Shown piece after piece: positions 48,349 through 60,330 of a stretch of DNA of 64,000 nucleotides. The notes beneath the pieces were generated by a model. The model was not told the origin of the DNA and did no database searches. It saw only the letters and a list, made by a program, of their open reading frames with translations. Positions within the stretch are counted from its first letter, which is position 1. The number at the start of each line of letters is the position of its first letter. Source of the stretch: Sparassis latifolia (Eukaryota > Basidiomycota > Agaricomycetes > Polyporales > Sparassidaceae); contig CM031558.1 of assembly GCA_018466975.1 (NCBI GenBank), positions 1,426,001 to 1,490,000 on the forward strand, read 5' to 3'. The translations under genes and the position numbers were made by a program.

Positions 48349-51300
48349 ATGGATCCACGACCGTCCAAGCCTCTCGACATCGGCCCCAGTCCACGCCGTC
48401 CGCCGTCGCCCGCCCTTCCAGTACCATTCCCCAGCTCTCCCAGCCTGCGTGTCCTCCGCGCTCAGTATGCAGGCACCCCGCCCCCTCCCAACATCCCTCC
48501 CAGGCGCAGCACCCCAGTCGGCACCCCCAACACCTTCGGAAGCTCGCCGCTGCAGATAGCACTCGCCAGCGAGGCCTCGTCCAGCATGGGCGGTATCAGC
48601 GCCCGTCGCCCGCTCTCCGACACGCCCACCAGTGCAAACGGAAACGGGGTCGACCTCAGCGCACTCGACGAACTCACAGACGAGGACAAGGCCCGCATCC
48701 TACGCAGGCACCTCGTCTCCTGGGAAGAGCGTGCCCAGCCCTCTCCCCCCGCTTCCATCGCCGCTGGCTCCGACACGCCCGGCAGGCTCTCCAAGCGCTC
48801 CTCCGTCTCCCAGATCCGTATGCGGGGAGACGACACAGAGCCCTTCCCCGTTCCGTACCACGCCGCCGGCGCCGACGTAACGTGAGTCTCACCGTGACGA
48901 TCTTATCCCTCCCGCTCCATCTTGCTGACTGCCCTGCTTCCGCGCCTGCAGCCACAGCATATACAAGTGGCATGCAAACAAGCGCCGCCAAGCCGCGCGA
49001 CCCCGCGCCGCGTCCTTTGCAGGCTCCACCGCGTCCGCCCCACATCCAGCGTTCGCCCACATCCACGAGCCGGGCGGCTTCCGCAGGAACTACCTGCTCA
49101 CCCACGGTCACGACCCAGGGGAGCACTCGGCCGTCCCGCGCAACTTTATCGAGTTCCTCTACCTCTTCGGGCACTTTGTGAGTCTCATCTTACCAGTCGT
49201 GCGTCGGTACATTTTGTGACATCGCGCATGCAGGCCGGGGAGGATCTGGAAGAGGTCGAGGAGGGCGAAGAGGACGAGAGCAGGAGGACGAGGACGAGGA
49301 AGCGCGGCTGGAGACGCCCGTCTCTCTCGGCGCCACCTGCCTCGAGCCTCATGACGCGCTTCTGCCAGCGCCGTCGGTGCGGATCGGCATTCCCCCGGAC
49401 GACGAGCGACACAAGGCGGGCGAGCGTTCGCCGCTGCTGCCGCGCTCGGCGCACTCGCGCTCGTTATCCAAGTCGCGGAGACGGCGTGGGAGCATCGGGC
49501 CCCATGGCGACGCCACGGTCACGCAGGCCGTGCTCATGGTGTGTTCCCCCCCATATTTCACGACGCGGAAGCGGTCTGATCGCACACTGTGCAGCTCCTC
49601 AAGTCTTTCGTCGGCACCGGTATCTTGTTCCTGGGCAAGGCGTACGTGTCTAAGGCAGTTGCGGGCTTCGCCGTGACGTCGCTGACGACGCTATCCAGGT
49701 TTTTCAATGGCGGCATCCTGTTCTCGAGTGGCGTCCTGATCTTCATCGCGCTCATCTCGCTGTACTCGTTCCTGCTCCTCGTCAAGACCAAGTTCGTGAT
49801 CTCTGGCAGCTTCGGCGGTGCGTGTCACCTCTCGCGCGCTCAGTGGCGCTGCTTATGTTGGAATGCGCGCAGACATGGGGGGGACGCTGTACGGCCCGTG
49901 GATGCGGTACGCGATCCTGGGCTCGATCGTCGTCTCCCAGCTCGGTTTCGTCTCCGCGTACATCATCTTCGTCTCGGAGAACTTCCAGGTGCGTGCCCCC
50001 CTCCTGCCCGTCGCGCCCGTTGCGATCGCTGACCCGCGCGCAGGCGTTCGTGCTGGCGATCACGCACTGCGCGCAGGAGCTGGGGATCGAGTACTTCATC
50101 GTGGTGCAGCTGGTGGTGTTCCTGCCGCTGGTGCTGGTGCGGAACCTGGCGCGGCTGAGCACGACGGCGCTCGTCGCGGACGTGTTCATCCTCGCCGGGC
50201 TGGTGTACATCTTTGGCTCGGAGGCGCGCATCGTCGCGCAGCGCGGCCCCGCGCAGGTCGCGCTGTTCAACCCCAAGGACTGGCCGCTGCTCATCGGGTG
50301 TGTGTTTTTCTGCCGAGTGCGTGTGTGAAGGGACCTGATTGGGTGCGCGTGGTAGGACTGCGGTGTTCTCGTTCGAGGGCATCGGGCTGGTGAGTGTCGC
50401 TGTCGCTGTGTCGGTTGTGCGCTCGCGAGCTGCTGGTTTTGTTGACGGAACGCGCAGGTCATCCCGATCACGGACGCCATGCGCGAGCCGCGCAAGTTCC
50501 CGGCGGTGCTTACCGGCGTGATGCTCTTCCTCATGGGTGCGCCCCTCCTCCTGCTCTCACTTTGGGTGTGTAGCGCTGATTCTGTATTCTGCTGCTTCTG
50601 TGCGCGTCTGCGGGCCGAAGTGATGTTCTGCGGCGCGGGCGTGATGTCGTACCTCACCTTCGGCGCAGACGTGCAGACGGTGGTGATCGTGAACCTCGAC
50701 GCGTCGAGCAAGCTCACACAAGCGGTGCGTCCCCCCCCTCCTTATCTCTCCTCCCTCCGCGTGCTGACGCCCCCCCAGGTGCAGTTCCTGTACTCGCTCG
50801 CGATCATGCTCTCCGTCCCGCTGCAGCTCTTCCCCGCGGTGCGCATCATGGAGAACGGGCTCTTCCGGCACAGCGGCAAGGCGGACGCGCGCGTCAAGTG
50901 GGCCAAGAACGCGTTCCGCGCGGCGGTCGTCGCGCTCTGCGCCGCGCTCAGCTACGCCGGCGCGGCCGACCTCGACAAGTTCGTCTCGTTCGTCGGGAGC
51001 TTCGCCTGGTGCGTTTGCTTCCCCCCCTCCTGCTGCGGCGTGTTTTCGGGGCTGATGGTGGGTGGCGGGCGTAGCGTGCCACTGTGCTATGTGTACCCCG
51101 CGATGCTGCATTATAGGGCGTGTGCGCGCACGCGCGCGCAGAAGGCGGCGGACGTTGCGCTTATGGTCTTCGGCACCGCCGCCGCGGCGTACACCACCGT
51201 GCAGACCGTCAAGGTGCGTTTTTCGCCTCCCCCTCCCTTTAGCCCCTCCTCCCTTCCCCCTCCGTCGTCTTCCGTCTTCCGTATCCTCGCTCACATGATC

Positions 51301-51378
51301 GTCGCGCAGTTGATGCTCGAGCCGCAGCCGGATGCGCCGCCCGTGTTGTGCGCGGGCACGCCGGGCGGCGCGCTCTGA
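48349..51378 (+). CDS. Vacuolar amino acid transporter (AVT3/AVT4-like, AAAP family)
   Basis: Predicted exporter of amino acids from the vacuole. The start ATG at 48349 gives MDPRPSKPLDIGPSPRRPPS. A long Ser/Pro-rich cytosolic N-terminus contains HSIYKWHANKRRQ and PRNFIEFLYLFGHFAGEDLE. The transporter domain starts VTQAVLM, LLKSFVGTGILFLGKAYVSK and contains GGILFSSGVLIFIALISLYS, YGPWMRYAILGSIVVSQLGF, YFIVVQLVVFLPLVLVRNLA, VFSFEGIGLVIPITDAMREP, SYLTFGADVQTVVIVNLD and FVGSFAC-like ends. About ten exons; the stop is at 51376-51378. In the acidic linker near 49255-49290 the frame changes without an obvious normal intron, so that short part of the protein is uncertain. Confidence 0.85.
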
Positions 51379-51625
51379 ACTCTTCGTGGCGCGGTCTCTC
51401 TCGGACGCGGCTTTTGGTGCGTGCGCCCTCGTATCCCGCGTCTCGCATCCCGCATTCGTTGTCACATCTACGTGGTCGCGTAGCTGTTCCGGCATTAGAA
51501 GGATCCAGTAGGCGGCTGGTTGACTGGTACTATATACATGCGTACATCTATACATCTATACGTCTACGGTAGCGGTGGTGCCGCGAGTCGTTTTGCGTCT
51601 CGCCGGTATGCGTATGATCGATAAA

Positions 51626-53043
51626 TCATACCTGAATTACAGTAGAGATTTGGCGGTGTGGATATGATTCTGCTGCCGTCCGGATCAACAATGGCAGATG
51701 CCAATCGTCGTCCGAGTTGCATGGAACTGTACTCGGTCTTGCTTTCGCTTTCGCGTGAGTTCGACGACAGCGTTGTCCAGCATCCCGCAGTATTTCTTGG
51801 AGAGTCGGCATCGTCTCCATTAAATGAAGACCCTGGAAGTACCCGGTCGGTACAAGGCCTCTCCACGACTTCCGCGGCAGGTGCCACAGTTGTTCTGGAA
51901 CGTTCGTGATATTCGCCCAGTCACCACCTGTGACAGAGATAGGGTGTCCTGCTGCATCCCATCATCCGGGACGAATGGAATGTGGTTAGTATAACGGGGA
52001 GGGTCGAGAAAAAGAGCCAGCTTCGTTTCGGCGTGAAGGTGCGGGAGGACTGTGGCGCTCTAGTCAGCGCAGACCGAAATTGTTGGAAAAGAAGCTCCTT
52101 TTCGTCTGCATTCAACTCCGCAGTACGAGCATGTTGAATACCCTCCAGAGAGTCGCAAAGAGATAATGGATGCTCCACAGACCCGCAGTGTGGACTGTCG
52201 ACCCAAGGAAATGGAACGCGAACACCACTGTAATGTCATTTCATCACCTTCATGAACTCTTGGACACAGTATCGATACCCATATCCCATCTTCCTCAAGA
52301 GCCGTTTGCACCGTTCGCTTTTTTCTTGGAATGAGGGTCTCTTGATAAGCTCTGCGAGGAACCGAGAAGAAAGGAGGAAGGGACACTGGCATGTGAGTTC
52401 ACAGACGACAGACGCCTTGTCCGATGGAGGTGTGTCGGAGTCGATGGTCGCCGCAGATTGCTGGCGAATTTGGCGAACAGAAAACTGCAAGGTGCGGATG
52501 ACGGTCGCGTCTCCAAAGAGCCTCGTTCGGCAGTCGTCGCCGTGCCTTCCGAATACCGGCACCTCCAGTTCAAAGAATTGCGGCTGATAAACCTCCAGAG
52601 CTTCATCAAATTCCTCTTGTGAGATGTGAGCATGCAAGTCGCGGATCTGCTTGTCCAATTCCAGATTACAGTGCTCCACCACGAGTTGCACCGTACTGAA
52701 CGGTGGGATCAACCAGGAGGGCTAGGAAGCGTCGAATGGCTGCATAATCCTCTGAGTTTGAAGGACCATCGCCAAAACAAGCGACAGGGCACCTTGTTTG
52801 TCGAATACAGCGGCGACGGCGCTACTCCTGTCGTAAGGCAAAGGGCGATGGTACTGAGAATTCGGATTTCCTTCCCCGAACCATCGCCCATTTAGACTGA
52901 TTATCATCTGTGTCAAAGAACAAGTCAAACATCTCCCCGGTGAAGTCGACACCGCGGAGAAACCGTAGCTGTTCGCTGACGAGGACCTGCTTGCTTGCTA
53001 AAGCGCACTTGTTCCTGAAGTTGTATTGTACAACATCCATCAT
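51626..53043 (-). CDS. Unrecognised multi-exon protein (approximate limits)
   Basis: Protein-like segments lie in the same direction but in different frames: VVQYNFRNKCALASKQVLVS, FLRGVDFTGEMFDLFF, QLVVEHCNLELDKQIRDLHA, ALEVYQPQFFELEVPVFGRH, GDATVIRTLQFSVRQI, FVPDDGMQQDTLSLSQ and GDWANITNVPEQLWHLPRKS. I could not join them with certainty and do not recognise the family. Candidate borders include CTTCCTAG near 52722 and TGTCACAG near 51942. Limits are approximate at both ends, and there may be upstream exons to about 53280. Confidence 0.4.
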
Positions 53044-53541
53044 GATAGAAGTTGCTCACCGATATCGTTCATGGTTACAGAATTGGCTGCATGATTGATA
53101 AAGAAACCGGCGTAGGTTATGCAGTTACTAAGTACTTTGGTGGTATTGGTGCAACCATTGAAGCTGAATTCAAGCGCCGGTGGGACTACAGCCTGCGCCT
53201 GCCGACTTTGGGCGATGGTACGTCGTGGAGGCAGTTTGATAACAACCAAAATACCATGGACAACGCAAATGGTGCTAATCAAATTTATCGAAGAGTCTCG
53301 TGCACGACGAATCCACTCGTTCGTGCTATTTCAAGATGTCTTGGGACAATATCTGACCGTATGCGCCGCTGCAGGTGAAATCAGGTCTTGATATTCTCTA
53401 TCAAGGTCTTGTACCGTGCCTGATGCTCGATCGTAAAGTCAATGAATAAATACGCGTGAGTGCAAAACCTTCAAGAGACACTCGAATACTTCTTCTCCAA
53501 CCCCGAGTAATCCGTACAGAGCAGCGACAGTACTTTAGAAT

Positions 53542-55114
53542 TCACCGATCACCCACCTTGCGTACGTCCTCCTCGACCTCGCATATCTCCTGCACGCCCT
53601 CCCGGAAGAACACGACATTGTACTCCACCAGCCCGTGGCGCATCTCAAAGACGGTGGTAGGTATCAGCGCCAGCAGCCCTAGCTGCGGCGTGATGAGATG
53701 GTACGTGAGCGTCGTGCCCGCGCCGGCGGAGGAAGGGGAGAGCGACGTGGACGCGCTCGGATAGAAGAGCGGTTTCGTGTGCCGCCGGATGGATGGGGCG
53801 TGGCTGGACGGTTGGGATGCCGAGGCCGATGAGGTAAAGAGGGAGGACGCGGGCAGGAGGGCAGATGCAGAGGACGATGTTGACGCGCCGTTCGAGGCGG
53901 GGTATTGGCGCGGCGCGGCGCGGGGTGAGGAGGGGGAGGATGATGCTGGCGAGTGGCCTGTCGAGGGCGGTGATGGTATCCGATGGCGTGCGGGACTCGC
54001 AGATACAGATCTGGCGAGAAATATATGACGTAAGAAAGATAACTGGGCCTTTGAAGGAGACGAACTTGTACAGTGGCCCGAAAGCGTTGAGCATTTGCAG
54101 GTAGTCATTGCAGAGGTTGTGAGTGGGAGGGTCGACGGGGGAAGCGTCTGTTGCGACATATAGCCGTGACCTAATATCAAAAAGGAATGCTTTAGAAGAT
54201 TGGGAGTTCTGTGAAGGGAGGTCAGTCTGGAATTTTGTCAATAGGAAGACACTGACAGCGCAGAATACGTTGAGCAGATCTTCCAAATACGGCAACGATT
54301 CGATCGACTTATGCAGTACACGGGAGAAGGCGTCATGGAGGGAGTGATCATAGATAGACGTTAGGTAGAAGTTCATGGGCATCTGTTCGTAGTCGGGCGA
54401 GATGTACAGCAGTTCGTCTATAACGCGCTGTTGGATTTCTCGGAAGTTATCTGTGTGTCGTGTTAGACGGCACAAAAGAAAATATGTACGCACTCACCAA
54501 GTTTGTACTCGTCCGATAATACGTCTGCCTTGTGCACAAAGACCTCCAAATTTAGATTCTGATTTTCGTGATACGCTGCGACGACGAAGTCTACGAGTCT
54601 CGCCACAGGTTGTTGAAGTAGGTCCTTCACAATACATCGACTTCAGCTTCGAAAGGCTGCTAGTAGCACAAAGATTCACCTGTATGTCAATGACAAAGAT
54701 CAATGAAGCAAACTGCGACAACGATGCGCCTAGCATCTCCAAACTAATGTCTCCTGGACAGTCCCATATCTCCAGGGGAATGACCGTGCTGGTTTCGACT
54801 GGTCGGCAGAGCACAGATACATGAGTAGGGATCATGCGCACTCGAACGTGTGTTTCGTTATGCGGGTGGTCCTCTCAAGGTAGAACGCCTGCTTCGGCGG
54901 TAAATCCTCGAAGATGACCTGTGTGATAGATGTCTTTCCGCTCCTTCATTTGCGCCAAACTGTCAGCTTCAAGATACAGAATGAAGACTGGTCGTGTGCT
55001 CCTAACGCACCTCCGCAACCCCAAGAGCAGAATTTTTGTGCGCACGACATCGTCGGTGTGGTTTCCATTCTGCACAGCAGCTGGCATGGAAGGAGAGTCT
55101 CCGCTGACACCCAT
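53542..55114 (-). CDS. GTR2: Rag-family GTPase GTR2 (RagC/D-like)
   Basis: Partner of Gtr1 in the vacuolar Rag heterodimer that reports amino acids to TORC1. The start ATG at 55114 gives MGVSGDSPSMPAAV. The P-loop is KILLLGLRRSGKTSITQVIF, completed across an intron with an AAG acceptor. Then FYLERTTRITKHTF (switch I side), VIPLEIWDCPGDISLEML (switch II), LNLEVFVHKADVLSDEYKL (HKxD guanine motif) and the C-terminal roadblock domain with FYLTSIYDHSLHDAFSRVLH, AFLFDIRSRLYVATDASPVD and LCNDYLQMLNAF. WDCPG in place of the classic DTAGQ fits Rag proteins. The C-terminal end contains a serine/alanine-rich insert before GLLALIPTTVFEMRHGLVEY. Confidence 0.87.
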
Positions 55115-55384
55115 TACCTTCAGCGAGGTCGAGCTCGAGCTCGAGCTCCGGTCGGTGTGGATGAGGTTCACGAGTCAAAATGTTTTGACGAACCTGATCC
55201 AGACGTCAGCGCCGCGGACTCAACATTACCGGGGAGATAACTCTGGAGATAATGACGGGCGCTTCATCTGATCTAAGCGGCGCACGTTCTACTTGGCATT
55301 GGCATTGGCAGTTTCAGTCCCATACCCCTTCCTTGCCCTTTCCTGCCCTTCTCTCCGTCTCTACCATTATTTTTGTCTACGTCT
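55115..55384. promoter_or_regulatory. Bidirectional promoter gap, GTR2 / VTC4
   Basis: Only 270 bp separate the ATGs of two vacuolar-membrane genes linked to nutrient sensing. No known phosphate or TOR response site was identified by eye. A short direct repeat TTGGCATTGGCA lies near 55300. Confidence 0.45.
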
Positions 55385-58300
55385 ATGAAGTTCGGAAGGA
55401 AGATCAGCGTGCGTCTTCCTCTATGTTCCGCATGTGAACTACTATGACCCTCTTCACTCCCCAGAATGACTTGTACAACGAGTGGAGGCCATTCTATATC
55501 AACTACAATTCGCTGAAGCGCGAGCTGAAGGTGCGCGCGCCGCCTTCGTTGCTCCTTTGCAGTATCATCAATTAATATATATACCCCCATATTTGCGTAG
55601 GATCGAACGACCTCTCGCAACTGGAACGATGTTGACGAACTCGAGTTTACTGCCATGCTTGAGAGGGAGCTGGACAAGATCCATGACTTCCAGAAAGCGA
55701 AGGTTTGCACTGCCGTATCATTCCTCCGTAACTCCTAATTTTATCTTATGCAACAGACACAAGAGCTCTCGAGTCGCATCAAAGACGCGGAGAAAGCGGT
55801 AAAGCGCCTTGTCACCTCAGATTATGTTAACGGGCACGAGCCAACTGCGAGCGAAGCCACCGATGCGGAGGCTCAGCATAGGCACCATGTCACACAGGAT
55901 GCCGGCTCAGACGATGATGACCTAGATGAGGACGACGCAATGTCCATAGATGCTGCAGACGACCAATTCCTTGCATTAGAGGAGGAAGTTGCGACTCTCG
56001 TCGCGGATGTTCATGACCTTGCGTTGTATACCAAGCTCAACATCACGGGGTTTATGAAGATCTTGAAGGTATCATGGTGCAGCATGTATCTTCCACTTAA
56101 CTGACATTACTATTCATACTTCTCGCTGTGCAGAAACATGATGTATGTCCCAAGAGCACATCATGACGACGGTATGCAACGCTGATAATTCTTTCAGAAA
56201 CAAACCGGTCGCCCATTGAAGCCGACATTCATCCAAGAGTATCTGGAGAAGCGCCCTTTTTACAAGTACAACTGGGACAGCCTCATAGTCAAGCTCTCGA
56301 AACTGTATGATCTTGTTCGTACTAGAGGCCATCCTGTCCAGGGTGACGCTAGTGCTGGGGGAAGCCAGAGCGCGTTTGTGCGGCAGACAACGAAGTATTG
56401 GGTAAGTTTTACATACCCGCGGACCGTTGAGCCTAGCAGACTTTCTATGACCAGGTGCATCCGGATAATCTCGTGCACTTGAAACTAGCTATTTTGCGAC
56501 ATCTTCCTGTACTAGGTAGGCGTATCGAACTATTCGCGCACGACAGTCCTTTCACACAACTTCCTCAGTATTCAATGCCGACAGGGAGTTCGACCCCAAA
56601 GATGCCGGTAGCTACTGTTCAGCCTGACATGCTGCAAGACTATTGAATCATATTTCTACCAGCGATTACCTCCATTTATTTTGACAACGAGGATTTGGAG
56701 CTCTATCTTGGTCGGTTGGAGAAGACCGAAGGTGCGGAAGCTATACGACTAAGATGGTACGGAAACACAGACGTCAAAACCGTACGTGTGGTCCCCTTAT
56801 TTCGTTCTTTTCTGCAACCCGTAGGCTCTACGTAATACTGACAGACTATCTTAGATCTTTGTCGAGCGCAAGACACACCGCGAGGACTGGACCGGCGAAA
56901 AGTCTGTGAAGGCGCGATTCCCAATTAAAGAACACCTCGTCAACGCCTTCCTGTGTGGGGAGTATACTATGGATGCTGAGTTCGAGCAGCTTGTGGCCAA
57001 GGGGAAGAAGAGCCAGCAGGAGGTGGACTCCATGATCCAACTCGCAAACGAAGTGCAGTATTCTATTCTGACGAAGCAGCTAAGGCCTGGTAAGTTGCGA
57101 GGTGCTTTTTGCAGCATGTGTCGTTCGGTTGACTTGCACAGTGATGCGCACTTTCTACAACCGCACGGCCTTCCAACTCCCCGGGGATGCGCGCGTGCGC
57201 ATATCGCTGGACACAGAGCTCACAATGATACGCGAGGACAATTGGGATGGCCGTGTTCGCTCCGGGGACAACTGGCGCAGGACGGATATCGGTATTGACC
57301 ATCCATTTGAGCAGGTTGCTGTTGACGACAAGGAGCTGTTCAAGTACGTGGGTTCAATGTCTCAAGTGCAAAGCTGATAGCAGCAACCATGACGTTAGGT
57401 ATGGCGTACTGGAGGTGAAGCTGCAGACTCAGTATGGGCAAGAGCCTCCTCAGTGGGTTACGGAACTAGTCTCGTCCCATCTGGTCGAAGCTGTGCCCAA
57501 GGTATGTGTAGCATTTTGTATTCTGCAGCCGAGTTATTTGGCTCATCCACTACTCGTTGACCGTAGTTCAGGTATGTACGAGACGTAGCAGTCTAACTTA
57601 CATTCTGACCGTCTGTGGGTAGTAAATTCATTCACGGCTGCGCGACCCTTTTACCCAACCGTGTGGATCTCGTACCCTTCTGGCTTCCACAGAGTCAGTC
57701 TGCAGAATGGTTCTTGCGTGTGCACCTGCTCAGTCTGTTTCATTCTTACTAGTGGATACTGACATCCTGAAGCCCGACACTGGCACCCTCGCGATCGAGC
57801 GTCCGACTGTTACGTCGTCCAGGGGCACTTCGGACAGGCAAGGGTCATCCGGCATCGCCACGCCCGATCATGCGCACCAGCACTACGCCGAGCCTGTCTC
57901 AGAAGGCGAGGAGGATGAGGAGATGGACATGGCGCCAGGTGGGAGCTCTTTCACCAAGAACGATCTATCTTGTCAGCTTGACGTTACTTCGCATCCTTGT
58001 AGCTAAAGACGAGGACAAGCGCACGGGCCTCTCCCAGGATGCGGTCGCCGCTGCAGCTGCATTCCGCGAGAAGGCGCTGAAGGAGCGACAAGAGGAACCT
58101 CAGCGAACCCCCAGCGCCAAGTCTCACGACGCGCATGCGGATGAGGATGCGGGGCATGACGGAGATGTGGAGTCAGAAGGTGAAGACGAGGAGGCGGAGG
58201 CGGATGAGCGCACGCCGTTCCTGAAATCCCGCAGAGCTTCGGGTAAGGTAGGGGTCGCGAACGGCACCGCGTCGCGCGTGTTGTCGATCGATCCGCTCGC

Positions 58301-58892
58301 GCCGTCGTCCGCGTTCGACGAGGAACTGCGCGACCGCCTTCGGCAGGATGCTGAACGGCAGAAGAAGGAGCACGTGGAAGAGGCCGTCGACGAGGAGGAG
58401 GAGGAGGAGGCGGACCAGCAGGAGGGCCCGTCGAGCGCTGCGGCGTGGGGGGACGAACGGGTGCTGGATCGCAGTTTGCATGCGCCGCCTGGGAAGCGCA
58501 TAGCTGTGCCCGTTCGCATTGAGCCGAAGGTGTATTTCGCTGCAGAGCGTACATTCCTGGTGAGCCTATTCGCTGATGTTAGTGCTCGCAAAGCTTGACT
58601 TCCGTGGAAGAAATGGCTGCACTTTGCAATCATCATCGGCACGATCGCGACGACGCTACTGAATTTCATCCCACCGGACGATACCGTTGGCCTGATCAGC
58701 GCTGGCCTCTTCACTCTGGTCGCGCTCATCTCGATCGCGTATTCTGCTGTGATTTTCGTGTATCGCGCGTACAGGTTGCGGAAGCATCGCGCCTCAGGCA
58801 TGTACTACGACAAGTACGGCCCGACGATGCTGTCCCTGTTCTTGGTGGCTGCGATAGCGGCGAATATTGGGTTGAGGCTGCGAGAGCTTTGA
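55385..58892 (+). CDS. VTC4: Vacuolar transporter chaperone 4 (polyphosphate polymerase)
   Basis: Catalytic subunit of the VTC complex, which makes polyphosphate from ATP at the vacuole. The N-terminal SPX domain starts [20 protein letters not shown] and includes [21 protein letters not shown]. The tunnel domain keeps the known catalytic residues: [10 protein letters not shown] (RxR), [52 protein letters not shown] and VPKFSKFIHG. An acidic linker of over 200 residues follows. The C-terminus has three membrane helices ([52 protein letters not shown]). About 17 exons. One is a 5-nt microexon (57567-57571). Stops that seemed to interrupt the frame near 56640 fall in introns. Confidence 0.9.
57567..57571 (+). 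other. 5-nt microexon of VTC4
   Basis: TTCAG lies between gtatgt...ccgtag (57502-57566) and gtatgt...gggtag (57572-57622). Together with its flanks it encodes PKFSKFIHG, which the VTC family conserves. Skipping it would lose one and two thirds codons and shift the frame. Confidence 0.8.
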
Positions 58893-59198
58893 TTGCAATG
58901 AACATTAGTATACCACTATACTGTAGAGTTGGGCTGGACCGCTATATGTTTATGGACGCAGGATGTGTACGTACCTGCAGCAGCAGGCCTATGGTGCCTT
59001 GTATATGTTGTTTGCGCGACACACTCTCAAGGGTGATCTTCGCCGCACTTCGTGCGGAGGTTCGTCAGCAGCGGAAATTGTGCGAGGGCCAGTAGCAAGC
59101 TAAATCGTCGTGTTCGCGCTTATAGGTATTTAATATATATCGGTATGCTCTAAACAAAAGCTACTCAGCCTCTACCTTTCCAGCGAGCGTGGCCTAAT

Positions 59199-60134
59199 CT
59201 AGTTTCTGAAGGCTTGCGAAGATGAGGTGGGTTCCTCCTGAACTAACTTCTTTACCGGCGTGAGCCACGCATCACCTTCTACGTCGTCCTCTTCATCTAC
59301 CGCGAAGGTGTACTCCCGCACCTCCACATTAGCCCACGGCGAAGTGGAGTTCTGGCCTTGCGTGATGTATCGCAAGCAGTCGCCATGTCCGACAACGACG
59401 ATATCGCGCTCGGGACGCGACCGCAGCCACTGGCGAGCCCAACGAGCACGCGCCTTAAGAGAAGCTGCGTCGCATGCGTAGAATCCGCGTTTTGACGTCC
59501 AATCAGGTATCAGCAGGCTGAGGTCAAGACCCGCATATTCTGGATCGGCTTCAAGCACTTGGCGAGGCTACAGCATAGACAGGTAAAAGTCTCCAGCTGG
59601 TCACCTAATATAGCATACTCACCGACCCGGTATCACAAGGCAGATCGTTGCACTGTTCCATGGGTTAGTGATCGCGATTGGGAGAAAACCTTCCCTTCGC
59701 GAGCCATTCACAAATACCAATGGGTAACTCACTTCTTGCAGCTGGGGCAAGACAATGACGTTCTTGCCCTCTGCCTCTAATCTCCTCCGCAGTGCAGCAT
59801 AGCCGATGACCGTGGTGGACAGCGTACGGCGCAGGCCGCTCGTTACGAGGAGTTCCGCAGTAGTGTGTATGATATTCTCTGTGTATGCATGTAGAGATGC
59901 AGCTTGCGCTCTGCCAAGAGCCGTCAAGGGAGCATCGGGAACTGTAAAAAGTGTCAGTAGCTGCGCGGCCCGAACATGGATGGGTTTGAATCTTCGATAC
60001 ACACTAGAGTAGTCCGAGGAAACACTATAAAAGCCTCAGTAAATGCTGCAATCCCACACAATCGGATCTGCTTACTTGTGCGCAGCTTGCGCATGCCGGG
60101 TGAGGTATATGCGTTTTTCTGTTGCTCTCGCCAT
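59199..60134 (-). CDS. Histidine phosphatase superfamily protein
   Basis: Branch-1 histidine phosphatase (phosphoglycerate-mutase-like); the substrate is unknown. The start ATG at 60134 gives MARATEKRIYLTRHAQAAHN, where RHA holds the phospho-accepting His (RHG-like). Then VSSDYSIPDAPLTALGRAQA, ELLVTSGLRRTLSTTVIGYA, VIVLPQLQE, CNDLPCDTGSPRQVLEADPE and the second His motif VVVGHGDCLRYITQG. Length is about 255 residues, typical. Five exons, all GT-AG. It diverges from RAE1 across 196 bp. Confidence 0.87.
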
Positions 60135-60330
60135 GATCGGTCAAAAGACAAGACAGTTTGGAATTGAAGGCAACATGAGTTTACGTTATCGACGGTGCCG
60201 TACCACGTGGGTGTCCGTTTTGAGTCACGACCTTGAGCTTGAGCTTGAGCGCTTGAGGCCTTCTATAACGAACTAGTACTACCACCACCACCGCTGCTCA
60301 CAGGCGACTCCTGCTACCTCTTTGTAAATC
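60135..60330. promoter_or_regulatory. Bidirectional promoter gap, histidine phosphatase / RAE1
   Basis: Only 196 bp lie between the two ATGs. The gap contains a GAGCTTGAGCTTGAGC tandem run near 60233-60252. It is inferred from arrangement. Confidence 0.45.

Noticed and set aside
56580..56700. Apparent premature stop in VTC4
   Set aside because: The stop lies in an intron that starts GTAGCTACTG. Removing it gives the conserved [16 protein letters not shown].
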